Positions 1 through 6,171 of a stretch of 20,440 bases of DNA are shown piece by piece; positions within the stretch are counted from its first letter, which is position 1; the number at the start of each line of letters is the position of its first letter. This DNA is from CAG-390 sp045644325 (GTDB taxonomy: Bacteria; Bacillota; Clostridia; Oscillospirales; CAG-272): positions 1-20,440 of the forward strand of contig JAZRGT010000009.1 of the NCBI GenBank assembly GCA_045644325.1, read 5' to 3'. Both the position numbers and the translations under genes were made by a program. The notes under the pieces were generated by a model. That model worked only from the letters and a program-made list of their open reading frames with translations, had not been told where the DNA came from and did no database searches.

Positions 1-1
1 A

Positions 2-616
2 AATTATATTGATAAACTCTTGCTTTTTAAACCCAGTCATATTGATTGTATATTCCATAAGGATGTGACTTTTGATGATGTGAAAGCAACGCTTGACGGT
101 ATTAAATTCAAGAGCATAAAAGAAACGAATGAAACAATGTATTTCGGAGAACCATTTGTCCTACCCAAAGAATCACAAAAGTATGATATTCGTAAATTGG
201 AAGCAACTGATTTGGAAGCAGTTGATAATTTTATTGCAGAATACCCAAATGAAGTGTTCAAAAGATCCAGTGGATACGGTCTTAAAAAATTGCTAAACCA
301 GCCGCTTGAGCAAAGATTTCTCTCTCAACCCTTTGGCATTTTTGACGGCAAAAAGTTACTTGCTATATCTTACGACGGACTGCAAAGCACACATGGTTTT
401 TGTATTAACAACTGTGTTTCTACTCCAAATTTGCCGGATACCTCTAACGATGCGATCAAATATCTTTATCTGACCGCGACAAATGCGGTTATGGAAAAAG
501 GATATATTCCTTTTGAAGATACTCAATTTGACAAATACGCAAAAGAGCACGGAGGATTTGACGCTTTTGAATTGGGATTTGAAAAAGTAAATACCGTATA
601 TTCTATTGATTTTTAA
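2..616 (+). CDS. GNAT-like N-acetyltransferase, 5'-truncated by the window edge
   Basis: The frame is open from base 2 without a stop, so the apparent TTG start at 20 is probably internal and the true start lies outside the window. The C-terminal half resembles the second half of a GNAT acetyltransferase: a strand around GKKLLAISYDG, then a helix (KYLYLTATNAVMEKGY), then a closing ELGFEKV segment like the usual 'lGFe' near the end of the fold. The canonical acetyl-CoA loop (R/Q-x-x-G-x-G/A) is not visible; the matching place reads TPNLPDTSNDA. It may therefore be a degenerate or non-canonical member. Codons are much richer in A/T than in the genes from 877 onward, hinting at separate ancestry. 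Substrate unknown. It is followed by a perfect terminator at 720-756. Confidence 0.6.
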   Translation, partial: NYIDKLLLFKPSHIDCIFHKDVTFDDVKATLDGIKFKSIKETNETMYFGEPFVLPKESQKYDIRKLEATDLEAVDNFIAEYPNEVFKRSSGYGLKKLLNQPLEQRFLSQPFGIFDGKKLLAISYDGLQSTHGFCINNCVSTPNLPDTSNDAIKYLYLTATNAVMEKGYIPFEDTQFDKYAKEHGGFDAFELGFEKVNTVYSIDF

Positions 617-672
617 TTGACTACAAACAAATGATAGCCCCGACTTGCGCGAGGCTCATTACCGCCCGACAG

Positions 673-719
673 TACACACAAAGGTGTAACACACTATACC
701 TTGTTGAGCAAGGCGTGTG
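673..719. other. Two small stem-loops in non-coding DNA, possible mobile-element remnant
   Basis: Between the first gene and the terminator at 720 there is no ORF. TACAC (673-677) pairs with GTGTA (684-688) around a six-base loop. CCTTG (699-703) pairs with CAAGG (709-713) around TTGAG, with ACAC and GTGT outside it. Clustered short hairpins of this kind occur at transposon ends and transfer origins, but no transposase, relaxase or target duplication is visible. The mobile-element reading is inference only. Confidence 0.25.
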
Positions 720-756
720 AAAAAGGACAGAGAACGTAAAATCCTCTGTCCTTTTT
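720..756. terminator. Bidirectional intrinsic terminator
   Basis: A perfect 13-bp inverted repeat: AAAAAGGACAGAG (720-732) pairs with CTCTGTCCTTTTT (744-756) around an 11-base loop. T-runs follow the stem on both strands. It can stop the GNAT-like gene from the left and the minus-strand operon that ends at 877. Confidence 0.8.
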
Positions 757-758
757 GC

Positions 759-808
759 CGTAGGGGCGAACTGCGTCCGCCCGCGGGCGTTCACAGAACG
801 CCCCTACG
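759..808. repeat. Cloverleaf-like palindromic intergenic repeat (REP/MITE-like)
   Basis: CGTAGGGGCG (759-768) is perfectly complementary to CGCCCCTACG (799-808). Two smaller hairpins nest inside. GGGCGTTC (785-792) pairs with GAACGCCC (796-803) around ACA. GGGCGAAC (764-771) pairs with GTCCGCCC (775-782) around TGC with one mismatch. The outer and inner pairings share bases, so they are alternative folds or form a three-way cruciform. The design matches short dispersed intergenic repeats of Clostridia; copy number cannot be judged from one window. Confidence 0.55.
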
Positions 809-843
809 AAATTTATTTCTCGGAAGGCAAAACCTGCTTTATG

Positions 844-870
844 AAAGGCACCCCTTGGGATGTGCTTTTT
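844..870 (-). terminator. Weak hairpin just after the oxidoreductase operon
   Basis: GCAC-CCC (849-854 region) and GGG-AT-GTGC (857-865) form an imperfect stem with a two-base bulge, flanked by AAA and TTTTT. It lies seven bases beyond the stop codon of the minus-strand operon. On that strand the T-run is poor, so the stronger hairpin at 720-756 may be the real stop. Confidence 0.3.
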
Positions 871-876
871 GTAATA

Positions 877-2316
877 TTAATCGTTATCACTTGCAAGCAT
901 AAACGCCTTCTGACCGCGCTTGCGGACTTCCTCTTCGGGAATACCGAGCTCGCGGGCGAGGATCTCGATGATCAGGGGCGAGCAGAAGCCGCCCTGACAG
1001 CGTCCCATTCCCGCGCGTACACGGCGCTTGACGGCGTCGAGAGTCTTTGCGCCGACGGGACGGCGGATAGCCTGAAGAATCTCGCTCTCGGTAACCTGCT
1101 CGCAACGGCAGATGATCTTGCCGTAAAGCGGATCCTTTGCGATGAGGGCATCCCTCTCGGCGTCGGTCTTATCGGCAAAGCGGACGATTCCGCGGCGGGT
1201 TCTGATCCAGCCGACCTTGCGCTCAAGGATAAGTCCCGCTTCCTGCATCTCGTGTGCGATATATTTTGCGAGCGCAAAGCTTGCGGTAAGTCCGGTCGAA
1301 CGTACACCCGAGATACCAACGTAACCAAGCGCCTTCTTCGAAACTACGATATTGTAGCCCTCGGGCTCGCGTGCGGGACGCGCGCCGACGAACTGCGCGA
1401 TGGTATCCTCGAAGCGAAGTCCGGGAACCATATTGAGAGCCTGCTGACGGACAGATTCAAGTCCCTCGCGGGTGGTCATTCTGTCGGTCTTGTCCTCAAC
1501 GTCATCGGCGGTGGGTCCGACGATCATATTGTTATCAACGGTGGGAATAACGAGAACTCCGCGTGTCTTTGCCGACGGAACGGAAGAAATGATATGAGAA
1601 ACCTTTACGGGAGTGTTGTGGCTGAAAACGAAGAACTCGCCCTTGCGGGGATGAACCGTGAAATCGCACTCGTCAACCATCTTTGCGATATCATCGCAAT
1701 GAAGTCCCGCGCAGTTAACGACCCACTTAGCCTCGATCTCACCCTTGGAGGTCACGACCTTCTCTACTCTGCCGTTCGAAACGCAGATATCCTCAACCTT
1801 GCAGTCAAGCATGAACTCAACGCCGTTTTCAGCAGCGTTTTCCGCCTCTGCAATAACAACGAGGAACTGGTTTACCTGGCTGTCGCGGGGGCTGTAAATA
1901 CCGCCGAGGATGTTGGGATTAAGCGTCGGCTCCATTTCAAGGATGTCTTCCTTGGGAAGGAATTCGTAGTCATATACGCCGTTCTGGAATGCTCTTGCGA
2001 GAAGTCCGGGCACGTTCTCCATCTGTTCGGGATAGAGCACGGGCGCGATGCTTCCGCAATGGATGATCGGAATATCGAGGTCGCGGCAGATATTGTCTAC
2101 CATACTGTGCGAGATCGTTCTGATCTTGCACTCGAGCGTGCCGACGGGCATCGTCGCGCTTGTGGAGGTAAGTCCGCTGTTCGACTTCGATGCGTCGCCG
2201 CCGACGTCGTCGTTTTTATCGCAAACGATGGTCTTGATCTTATATTTTGAAAGCTCGCGCGCAAGGGCTACGCCGACCGCGCCCGCTCCGATAATAAGTA
2301 CGTCTGTTTTAATCAT
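877..2316 (-). CDS. FAD-dependent dehydrogenase with C-terminal [2Fe-2S] BFD domain (GlpA-like)
   Basis: 479 residues. The N-terminus has a Rossmann FAD-binding motif (IIGAGAVG, Gly10/12/15), followed by a DAO-type oxidoreductase body with VNCAGLH and a late GVRSTGLT segment. A Fer2_BFD-like tail follows, with Cys403, Cys405, Cys440 and Cys445 (C-x-C-x34-C-x4-C) as likely [2Fe-2S] ligands. Families with this layout include anaerobic glycerol-3-phosphate dehydrogenase GlpA and the DAO subunits of opine, hydroxyproline and HCN-synthase-type amine dehydrogenases. The start at 2316 has AGGAGG overlapping the end of the upstream gene, only three bases before it. It is the third gene of the operon and probably the substrate-oxidising subunit of a complex with the next two entries. 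Glycerol-3-phosphate is plausible, but no glycerol kinase or transporter is in view, so the substrate is open. Confidence 0.85.
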   Translation of the reverse strand: MIKTDVLIIGAGAVGVALARELSKYKIKTIVCDKNDDVGGDASKSNSGLTSTSATMPVGTLECKIRTISHSMVDNICRDLDIPIIHCGSIAPVLYPEQMENVPGLLARAFQNGVYDYEFLPKEDILEMEPTLNPNILGGIYSPRDSQVNQFLVVIAEAENAAENGVEFMLDCKVEDICVSNGRVEKVVTSKGEIEAKWVVNCAGLHCDDIAKMVDECDFTVHPRKGEFFVFSHNTPVKVSHIISSVPSAKTRGVLVIPTVDNNMIVGPTADDVEDKTDRMTTREGLESVRQQALNMVPGLRFEDTIAQFVGARPAREPEGYNIVVSKKALGYVGISGVRSTGLTASFALAKYIAHEMQEAGLILERKVGWIRTRRGIVRFADKTDAERDALIAKDPLYGKIICRCEQVTESEILQAIRRPVGAKTLDAVKRRVRAGMGRCQGGFCSPLIIEILARELGIPEEEVRKRGQKAFMLASDND

Positions 2317-2319
2317 CGT

Positions 2320-2688
2320 TTAGTCCTCCTTTTTGTCAAGGCTCATACAAGCCACAAGGTCAACGCCCGTGCCGAGGATATCGGCAATTACGGTCTGTCC
2401 GCAGACGGCGGGAGCAACAAGAGTGACCTTTTTAACCTCTTCCGCGCAAGCGAAAAGCATATCCTTCGGTATGGGAGCCGAGGTGCGGACGGGCATTCTG
2501 CGGCGGCTTGCGCCCTTTATTGCAACCGAAGATGTGAAAGTGCGCTTCGGATCGAAGCATTCGTTGATGCAGTATTCAACGCCTCGCTTGCAGCGATTGC
2601 CGCTGAGCTTTACGTCGTCCTTCGAGGTATATTCCGCAACGACCTCACAGCCGTTGGGGCAAACGGTACAAATTATTGTCTTTTTCAT
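2320..2688 (-). CDS. DUF1667 small cysteine-rich protein of the FAD oxidoreductase operon
   Basis: 122 residues. The N-terminal third is rich in cysteines: Cys7, Cys10 and Cys14 in C-x2-C-P-N-G-C, then Cys33, Cys40 and Cys44. This pattern suggests a metal centre, probably Fe-S. DUF1667 proteins are regularly encoded between a pyridine-nucleotide FAD protein and a GlpA-like protein, as here. The ATG overlaps the upstream stop as ATGA, and AGGAGG sits inside the upstream gene, so translation is likely coupled. A role as electron-transfer subunit linking the two flavoproteins is inferred from context and cysteines; the family has no assigned reaction that I can name. Confidence 0.8.
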   Translation of the reverse strand: MKKTIICTVCPNGCEVVAEYTSKDDVKLSGNRCKRGVEYCINECFDPKRTFTSSVAIKGASRRRMPVRTSAPIPKDMLFACAEEVKKVTLVAPAVCGQTVIADILGTGVDLVACMSLDKKED

Positions 2689-3947
2689 GCCAGAACCTCC
2701 TTGTGTTCCGCGGTTACAACGATCTCACCGCAAAGTCCCGCGATCTTGTCCTGCGGGATAGTGAGCTTTTCCATTGCTCCGGGTGTTGTCGCGGCAAGCT
2801 TCTTTCTTGCAAGCACTTCGCCGTTACAAGATGCAACGAGAGTGGTCTCGCGCGCGGGAACGACGGTGCGGAAGAAGAGATCAACGTCTGCGTCCGCGGA
2901 CTTGTCCACCGTCTGCGGGCAAACGTAGCGGATGCCCTGACCGGGCTTGACCTCAATGCTCTCACCCGAGGTGAGCGCACCATTTGCGTATTTAGCGGCG
3001 TATTTACCCGCCTTTTCGCTCTCACGGCTTACATTGTCGACGAGGTCGTTGACGTGAAGCACGTTACCGCAAGCGAATATGTAAGGGATCTCGGTCTGCA
3101 TAAACTGGTTGACCGACGCGCCCTTGGTGATGCCCGAAAGTGAAACTCCCGCGGTGGTGGTCAGTTCGTTTTCGGGGATGAGTCCTACCGAAAGGAGGAG
3201 GGTATCGCAGGGGATGACCTCTGTTTTTTCAAGAATCGGACGCTTGTTTTCGTCAACGGGAGCGATGCTTACGCTCTCAACGCGGTCAACACCCGTGATA
3301 TTAACAACTGTGTGCGAAAGAAGGAGCGGAATGCCGAAATCGTCAAGACACTGAACCTTGTTTCTCTGCAATCCCGCAAGGAAGGGCATCAGCTCAACGA
3401 CAGCCTTGACCTTCGCGCCCTCAAGGGTAAGACGGCGCGCCATGATCATACCGATGTCGCCCGAACCGAGAATAACAACCTCTTTACCAACCTTGTTGCC
3501 GTAGATATTGATAAGCTTCTGCGCAGTACCCGCGGTGTAAACGCCCGAAGGACGGCTGCCGGGGATAACGAGATTTGCACGGGTGCGCTCGCGGCATCCC
3601 ATAGCAAGGATGAGTGCGCCGAAGTGAATATGAACAACGCCGCTCGTATTTACGCAAACGAGTGTTTTTTCACGGATCTCAAGAGCCGTGGTCTCGGTCA
3701 TCAGGTCGATGCCCTCCTCTTTTGCCTTATCTGCAAAACGCTCGGCGTATTCGGGGCCTGTCAGCTCCTCGCCGAAATACTGCAGACCGAAGCCTGCGTG
3801 AATGCACTGCTGAAGGATTCCGCCCGCGCGGATATCGCGTTCAATGAGAACAACGCGCTCGGCGCCGTTCTGTTTAGCCGAAACAGCCGCCGCAAGACCT
3901 GCAGGGCCCGCACCGACTATCGCAACGTCATACAAGTATTCTTTCAT
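2685..3947 (-). CDS. NAD(P)/FAD-dependent oxidoreductase (pyridine nucleotide-disulfide type)
   Basis: 420 residues from the ATG at 3947, chosen because GAGAGG lies seven bases upstream. An in-frame ATG at 3992 would add 15 residues without a ribosome site. The first dinucleotide motif is VAIVGAGPAG (Gly12/14/17). A second, VVILGSGDIG, lies near the middle, and a late ATG-like motif (YIFACGNV) completes the FAD fold. No redox-active C-x2-C or C-x4-C pair is seen, so it is not a thioredoxin reductase. It resembles the FAD/NAD subunits of three-part dehydrogenases (GlpB/OoxA/HcnB type) and may pass electrons between the BFD/DUF1667 partners and NAD or another carrier. It is first in the operon, so promoter and control lie upstream at 3978-4047. 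Confidence 0.82.
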   Translation of the reverse strand: MKEYLYDVAIVGAGPAGLAAAVSAKQNGAERVVLIERDIRAGGILQQCIHAGFGLQYFGEELTGPEYAERFADKAKEEGIDLMTETTALEIREKTLVCVNTSGVVHIHFGALILAMGCRERTRANLVIPGSRPSGVYTAGTAQKLINIYGNKVGKEVVILGSGDIGMIMARRLTLEGAKVKAVVELMPFLAGLQRNKVQCLDDFGIPLLLSHTVVNITGVDRVESVSIAPVDENKRPILEKTEVIPCDTLLLSVGLIPENELTTTAGVSLSGITKGASVNQFMQTEIPYIFACGNVLHVNDLVDNVSRESEKAGKYAAKYANGALTSGESIEVKPGQGIRYVCPQTVDKSADADVDLFFRTVVPARETTLVASCNGEVLARKKLAATTPGAMEKLTIPQDKIAGLCGEIVVTAEHKEVLA

Positions 3948-3977
3948 TCTTGTACCTCTCAAAAAAGTGATGTGATA

Positions 3978-4006
3978 ATTATATATCAACAATTTTCAAA
4001 ATGCTA
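3978..4006 (-). promoter_or_regulatory. Probable activator-dependent promoter of the oxidoreductase operon
   Basis: On the minus strand a perfect TATAAT (3978-3983) lies 30 bases upstream of the ATG at 3947. At 16-18 bp spacing the -35 position reads only AGCATT, TAGCAT or ATAGCA, far from TTGACA. A good -10 with a poor -35 suggests need for an activator. The 59-bp repeat shared with the araC-type gene begins six bases upstream of this -10. Confidence 0.45.
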
Positions 4007-4047
4007 TTGCCAATTTTGCCAATTTGTTGTACAATATTGCTGTAATC
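3989..4047 (+). repeat. 59-bp regulatory repeat, copy 1
   Basis: Aligns without gaps to 5172-5230 at 51 of 59 positions. Conserved blocks are ACAATTTTCAAAAT, CTATTGCCA and TTTGTTGTA-AATATTGCTGT. Five of the eight differences cluster in the middle. Outside these 59 bases the two flanks do not match. This copy sits directly upstream of the oxidoreductase operon's -10. Confidence 0.85.
4007..4035 (+). promoter_or_regulatory. Plus-strand promoter-like pair inside repeat copy 1
   Basis: TTGCCA (4007-4012), 17 bp, TACAAT (4030-4035), the counterpart of the araC promoter in copy 2. No plus-strand gene follows: within about 25 bases comes the terminator hairpin, then the antisense of the SPFH gene. 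It may be a relict, or start a very short RNA. Confidence 0.4.
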
Positions 4048-4057
4048 ACAATTGTCA

Positions 4058-4096
4058 TTAAAAAGAACCCCAAGTGACTCGGCACTTGGGGTTCTT
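4058..4096 (-). terminator. Intrinsic terminator of the SPFH gene
   Basis: AAGAACCCCAAGTG (4063-4076) pairs perfectly over 14 bp with CACTTGGGGTTCTT (4083-4096) around a six-base loop. On the minus strand the stem runs into a T-tract (complement of the A-run 4060-4064). It lies 11 bases after the SPFH stop codon. Confidence 0.85.
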
Positions 4097-4107
4097 AAGT
4101 AATCTGT

Positions 4108-5055
4108 TTAGTCGCAGCAAACGTCGGGTTTAACGGGAGCTGCGGGCTTGGGTGCTTCGGGGGTTACGTTACCGAGCCCTGTGGTTTCGGTGAAAACGGC
4201 ATTCTTCTTGACCATTTCAACTGTATCGGTGGGAACGATCAGCTTCGATGCGGTACCGTTTGCCATTTCAACAAGAGCCTCGTATCTCTTGAGCTCAATG
4301 ACCTCGGGAGTGGGGCAAGCCGCCATAATAGCGCGGAGACCGTCTGCCTCTGCCTGCTTCTGAAGAAGAACGGCACGTGCTTCACCCTCTGCTCTTGCGA
4401 TGCGGGCATCTCTTTCACCCTCTGCGGCGAGGATCATTGCCTGCTTGTCACCCTCTGCACGGGTGATGACCGCCTGCTTGTGGCCCTCTGCCTCAAGAAG
4501 AGTTTCACGTCTTGCGCGCTCTGCCTTCATCTGCTTTTCCATAGATTCGCGGATATCGGCGGACGGAGTGATATTTCTGATCTCAACACGGGTAACTCTG
4601 ATACCCCATTCATCGGTCGCTCTATCAAGGCTTTCAGTCATCTTTGCATTGATGCTGTCACGCGAGGTGAGGGATTCGTCGAGAGTAAGCTCACCGACGA
4701 TGTTACGGAGAGTAGTGGTGGTGAGGTTTGCAAGTGCCTCAACGGGGTTTGCGGCACCGTAAGCGTAGAGCTTGGGATCGAAGGTCTTGTGGTAAACAAC
4801 GGCGTCGATGGTGAGCGGTACGTTATCGCTCGTGATAACGCTCTGAGGAGGTGTATCGAGAACCTTCTCCTTCGAGGTAGCGCGAGCAGTAATTCTGTCG
4901 ATACCGAAGGGAGCAAGAATGTGGAGTCCCGCATCCCAGATTGTATAGAACTTTCCAAGACGTTCGATAACGTAAGACTCGGTGTGAGGAACGACCTTAA
5001 GACACGAGATCAAAAGGACTAAAACGATAACAACTCCAATAATAAGAAACGGCAT
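4108..5055 (-). CDS. SPFH/Band-7 (stomatin-like) membrane protein, QmcA/HflK-type
   Basis: 315 residues from the ATG at 5055, which has AAGGAG eight bases upstream; an in-frame ATG at 5073 would add six residues but has no ribosome site. One N-terminal membrane helix (about residues 3-21: FLIIGVVIVLVLLISCL) leads into a typical Band-7 domain (VPHTESYVIERLGKF, ITSDNVPLTIDAVVYHK). A long Ala/Glu/Arg-rich heptad region follows (about 175-250), with repeated EAEGHKQAV / AEGDKQAM / AEGERDA units that form the oligomerising coiled coil. The short Pro-rich tail ends in CCD. SPFH proteins form ring-like membrane scaffolds; this one has no adjacent NfeD or FtsH partner in view. It is transcribed alone, from a strong promoter at 5107-5135 to a terminator at 4063-4096, and sits between two copies of the 59-bp repeat as if inserted there. 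Confidence 0.88.
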   Translation of the reverse strand: MPFLIIGVVIVLVLLISCLKVVPHTESYVIERLGKFYTIWDAGLHILAPFGIDRITARATSKEKVLDTPPQSVITSDNVPLTIDAVVYHKTFDPKLYAYGAANPVEALANLTTTTLRNIVGELTLDESLTSRDSINAKMTESLDRATDEWGIRVTRVEIRNITPSADIRESMEKQMKAERARRETLLEAEGHKQAVITRAEGDKQAMILAAEGERDARIARAEGEARAVLLQKQAEADGLRAIMAACPTPEVIELKRYEALVEMANGTASKLIVPTDTVEMVKKNAVFTETTGLGNVTPEAPKPAAPVKPDVCCD

Positions 5056-5106
5056 AATATTTCTCCTTTTCATTTTTTGAAAAACTTGCGTTTTTCGGTT
5101 GACATT

Positions 5107-5135
5107 ATTATATCACACAATCAAGTGAATGTCAA
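5107..5135 (-). promoter_or_regulatory. Consensus SigmaA promoter of the SPFH gene, with inverted repeat
   Basis: On the minus strand TTGACA (5130-5135), 17 bp, TATAAT (5107-5112), both perfect. AATGTCAA (5128-5135) and TTGACATT (5099-5106) form a perfect 8-bp inverted repeat that brackets the promoter, a possible operator. Confidence 0.8.
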
Positions 5136-5171
5136 TACCTTTCATAAAAAAGATTAAAATTTTTCCTTCCC

Positions 5172-5230
5172 ACAATTTTCAAAATACTATTGCCATTTAT
5201 TCGGATTTGTTGTATAATATTGCTGTGATC
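5172..5230 (+). repeat. 59-bp regulatory repeat, copy 2
   Basis: Second copy of the element at 3989-4047 (51/59 identical, no gaps, same orientation). It contains the whole promoter of the AraC-family gene and ends 20 bases before that gene's ATG. Confidence 0.85.
5190..5218 (+). promoter_or_regulatory. SigmaA promoter of the AraC-family gene
   Basis: TTGCCA (5190-5195), 17 bp, TATAAT (5213-5218). The expected start near 5225 leaves a leader of about 25 bases before the ATG at 5250. The promoter lies wholly inside repeat copy 2, which suggests autoregulation if the repeat is the regulator's site. Confidence 0.75.
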
Positions 5231-5249
5231 TGAAATATTGGGGGTTGAA

Positions 5250-6113
5250 ATGAACGAAAACTTAACGCGAATATGCTACGATGCCGATCCCGCATGCCGA
5301 GTGCACCACACGGTCGGCTACGCGGACGAATACGCCCTGATGGCGCAGTTTCACTACGATACGTCGCTGATCCTCCTGCTCTTTTTGCGCGGACACGGAG
5401 AGATACGTATTGAAGGTCGCCTTTACTCCTTCGGCGCGGGCGATATGATAATCCTCAATCCCTCCGAGCTTCACCGTTGCACGATAGCCGCAGACGAAGT
5501 CTTTGAGCGCATCTCGCTCCATGTCAGCGAAAGCATAACCGACGGCTTTGCCACAAAGGATGCGGGACTTTTCAAATTTTTCTACGAAAGAGAGCGCGGC
5601 ATCGGAAACATTCTCCGTGCCGAACGTATGCGCGAGATCGGCGGCGACCGACTTATGCGCGATATCCTCAGCCGCGCCTCGGGTGTCGGACACGCTGATC
5701 CGATCCTTCTCCGCTGTAAGGTAATCGAGCTTCTTGCCGCGATCAGCGAAGCCGCCGACCGAGGCGAGCCAACGAATGACTCCCCGCGCATAGAAAACGA
5801 GCTGATACTTGAAATTCTGCAATATCTGAACACACATTACACAGAGGACGTATCGCTTTCGGACATCGCCGACAAATTTTATCACAGCAAATACCACGTC
5901 TGCCACCTTTTCCGCGAGCAGGTCGGAGTTACGCTTGGCGACTATCTCGTCCTGCGCCGCATCCACCTCGTTAACGACCTCATCCGCCGCGGAGACCCCG
6001 TAAGCGACGCCTGCTTCGCCGCGGGATTCAAAAACTATTCGAACTTCTTCAGGCTCTATAAAAAACACACGGGAATGACACCGCAGGAGTTTAAGAATTC
6101 GATTGGAAAATGA
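5250..6113 (+). CDS. AraC-family transcriptional regulator with N-terminal cupin
   Basis: 287 residues from the ATG at 5250, with a G-rich stretch (GGGGG) just upstream as a weak ribosome site; the TTG at 5238 would overlap that stretch. Residues about 20-100 look like an AraC-type cupin sensor (FLRGHGEIRIEGRLYSFGAGDMIILNPSELH). The last 100 residues hold the two-HTH AraC domain: VSLSDIADKFYHSKYHVCHLF for the first, VSDACFAAGFKNYSNFFRLYK then GMTPQEF for the second. It likely senses a small ligand and activates transcription. Candidate targets are its own promoter and the oxidoreductase operon (both carry the 59-bp repeat), or the four-gene operon starting 59 bases downstream. Ligand unknown. 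Confidence 0.9.
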   Translation: MNENLTRICYDADPACRVHHTVGYADEYALMAQFHYDTSLILLLFLRGHGEIRIEGRLYSFGAGDMIILNPSELHRCTIAADEVFERISLHVSESITDGFATKDAGLFKFFYERERGIGNILRAERMREIGGDRLMRDILSRASGVGHADPILLRCKVIELLAAISEAADRGEPTNDSPRIENELILEILQYLNTHYTEDVSLSDIADKFYHSKYHVCHLFREQVGVTLGDYLVLRRIHLVNDLIRRGDPVSDACFAAGFKNYSNFFRLYKKHTGMTPQEFKNSIGK

Positions 6114-6118
6114 TTTTC

Positions 6119-6147
6119 TTGACACATATTTATTTTTATGTTAAAAT
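6119..6147 (+). promoter_or_regulatory. SigmaA promoter of the four-gene glycosidase/peptidase operon
   Basis: TTGACA (6119-6124), 17 bp, TAAAAT (6142-6147), just after the AraC-type stop codon. AAAGGCGG at 6157-6163 and the ATG at 6172 follow. The four genes downstream are separated by only 14-25 bases. Confidence 0.75.
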
Positions 6148-6171
6148 AATGACAGAAAGGCGGTATTGCAA

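Noticed and set aside
717..902. 61-codon plus-strand frame with C-x2-C-like residues
   Set aside because: It is the translation of the terminator and palindromic repeat; no ribosome site, and it overlaps the oxidoreductase gene's end.
841..2250. Long plus-strand open frame of 469 codons opposite the BFD-domain oxidoreductase
   Set aside because: It lacks a ribosome site and any recognisable domain. It mirrors the real gene's codons; the opposite strand has FAD and Fe-S motifs, a good ribosome site and an operon setting.
5262..6125. 287-codon minus-strand frame opposite the AraC-family gene
   Set aside because: Composition shadow; the plus strand carries the two AraC helix-turn-helix motifs.
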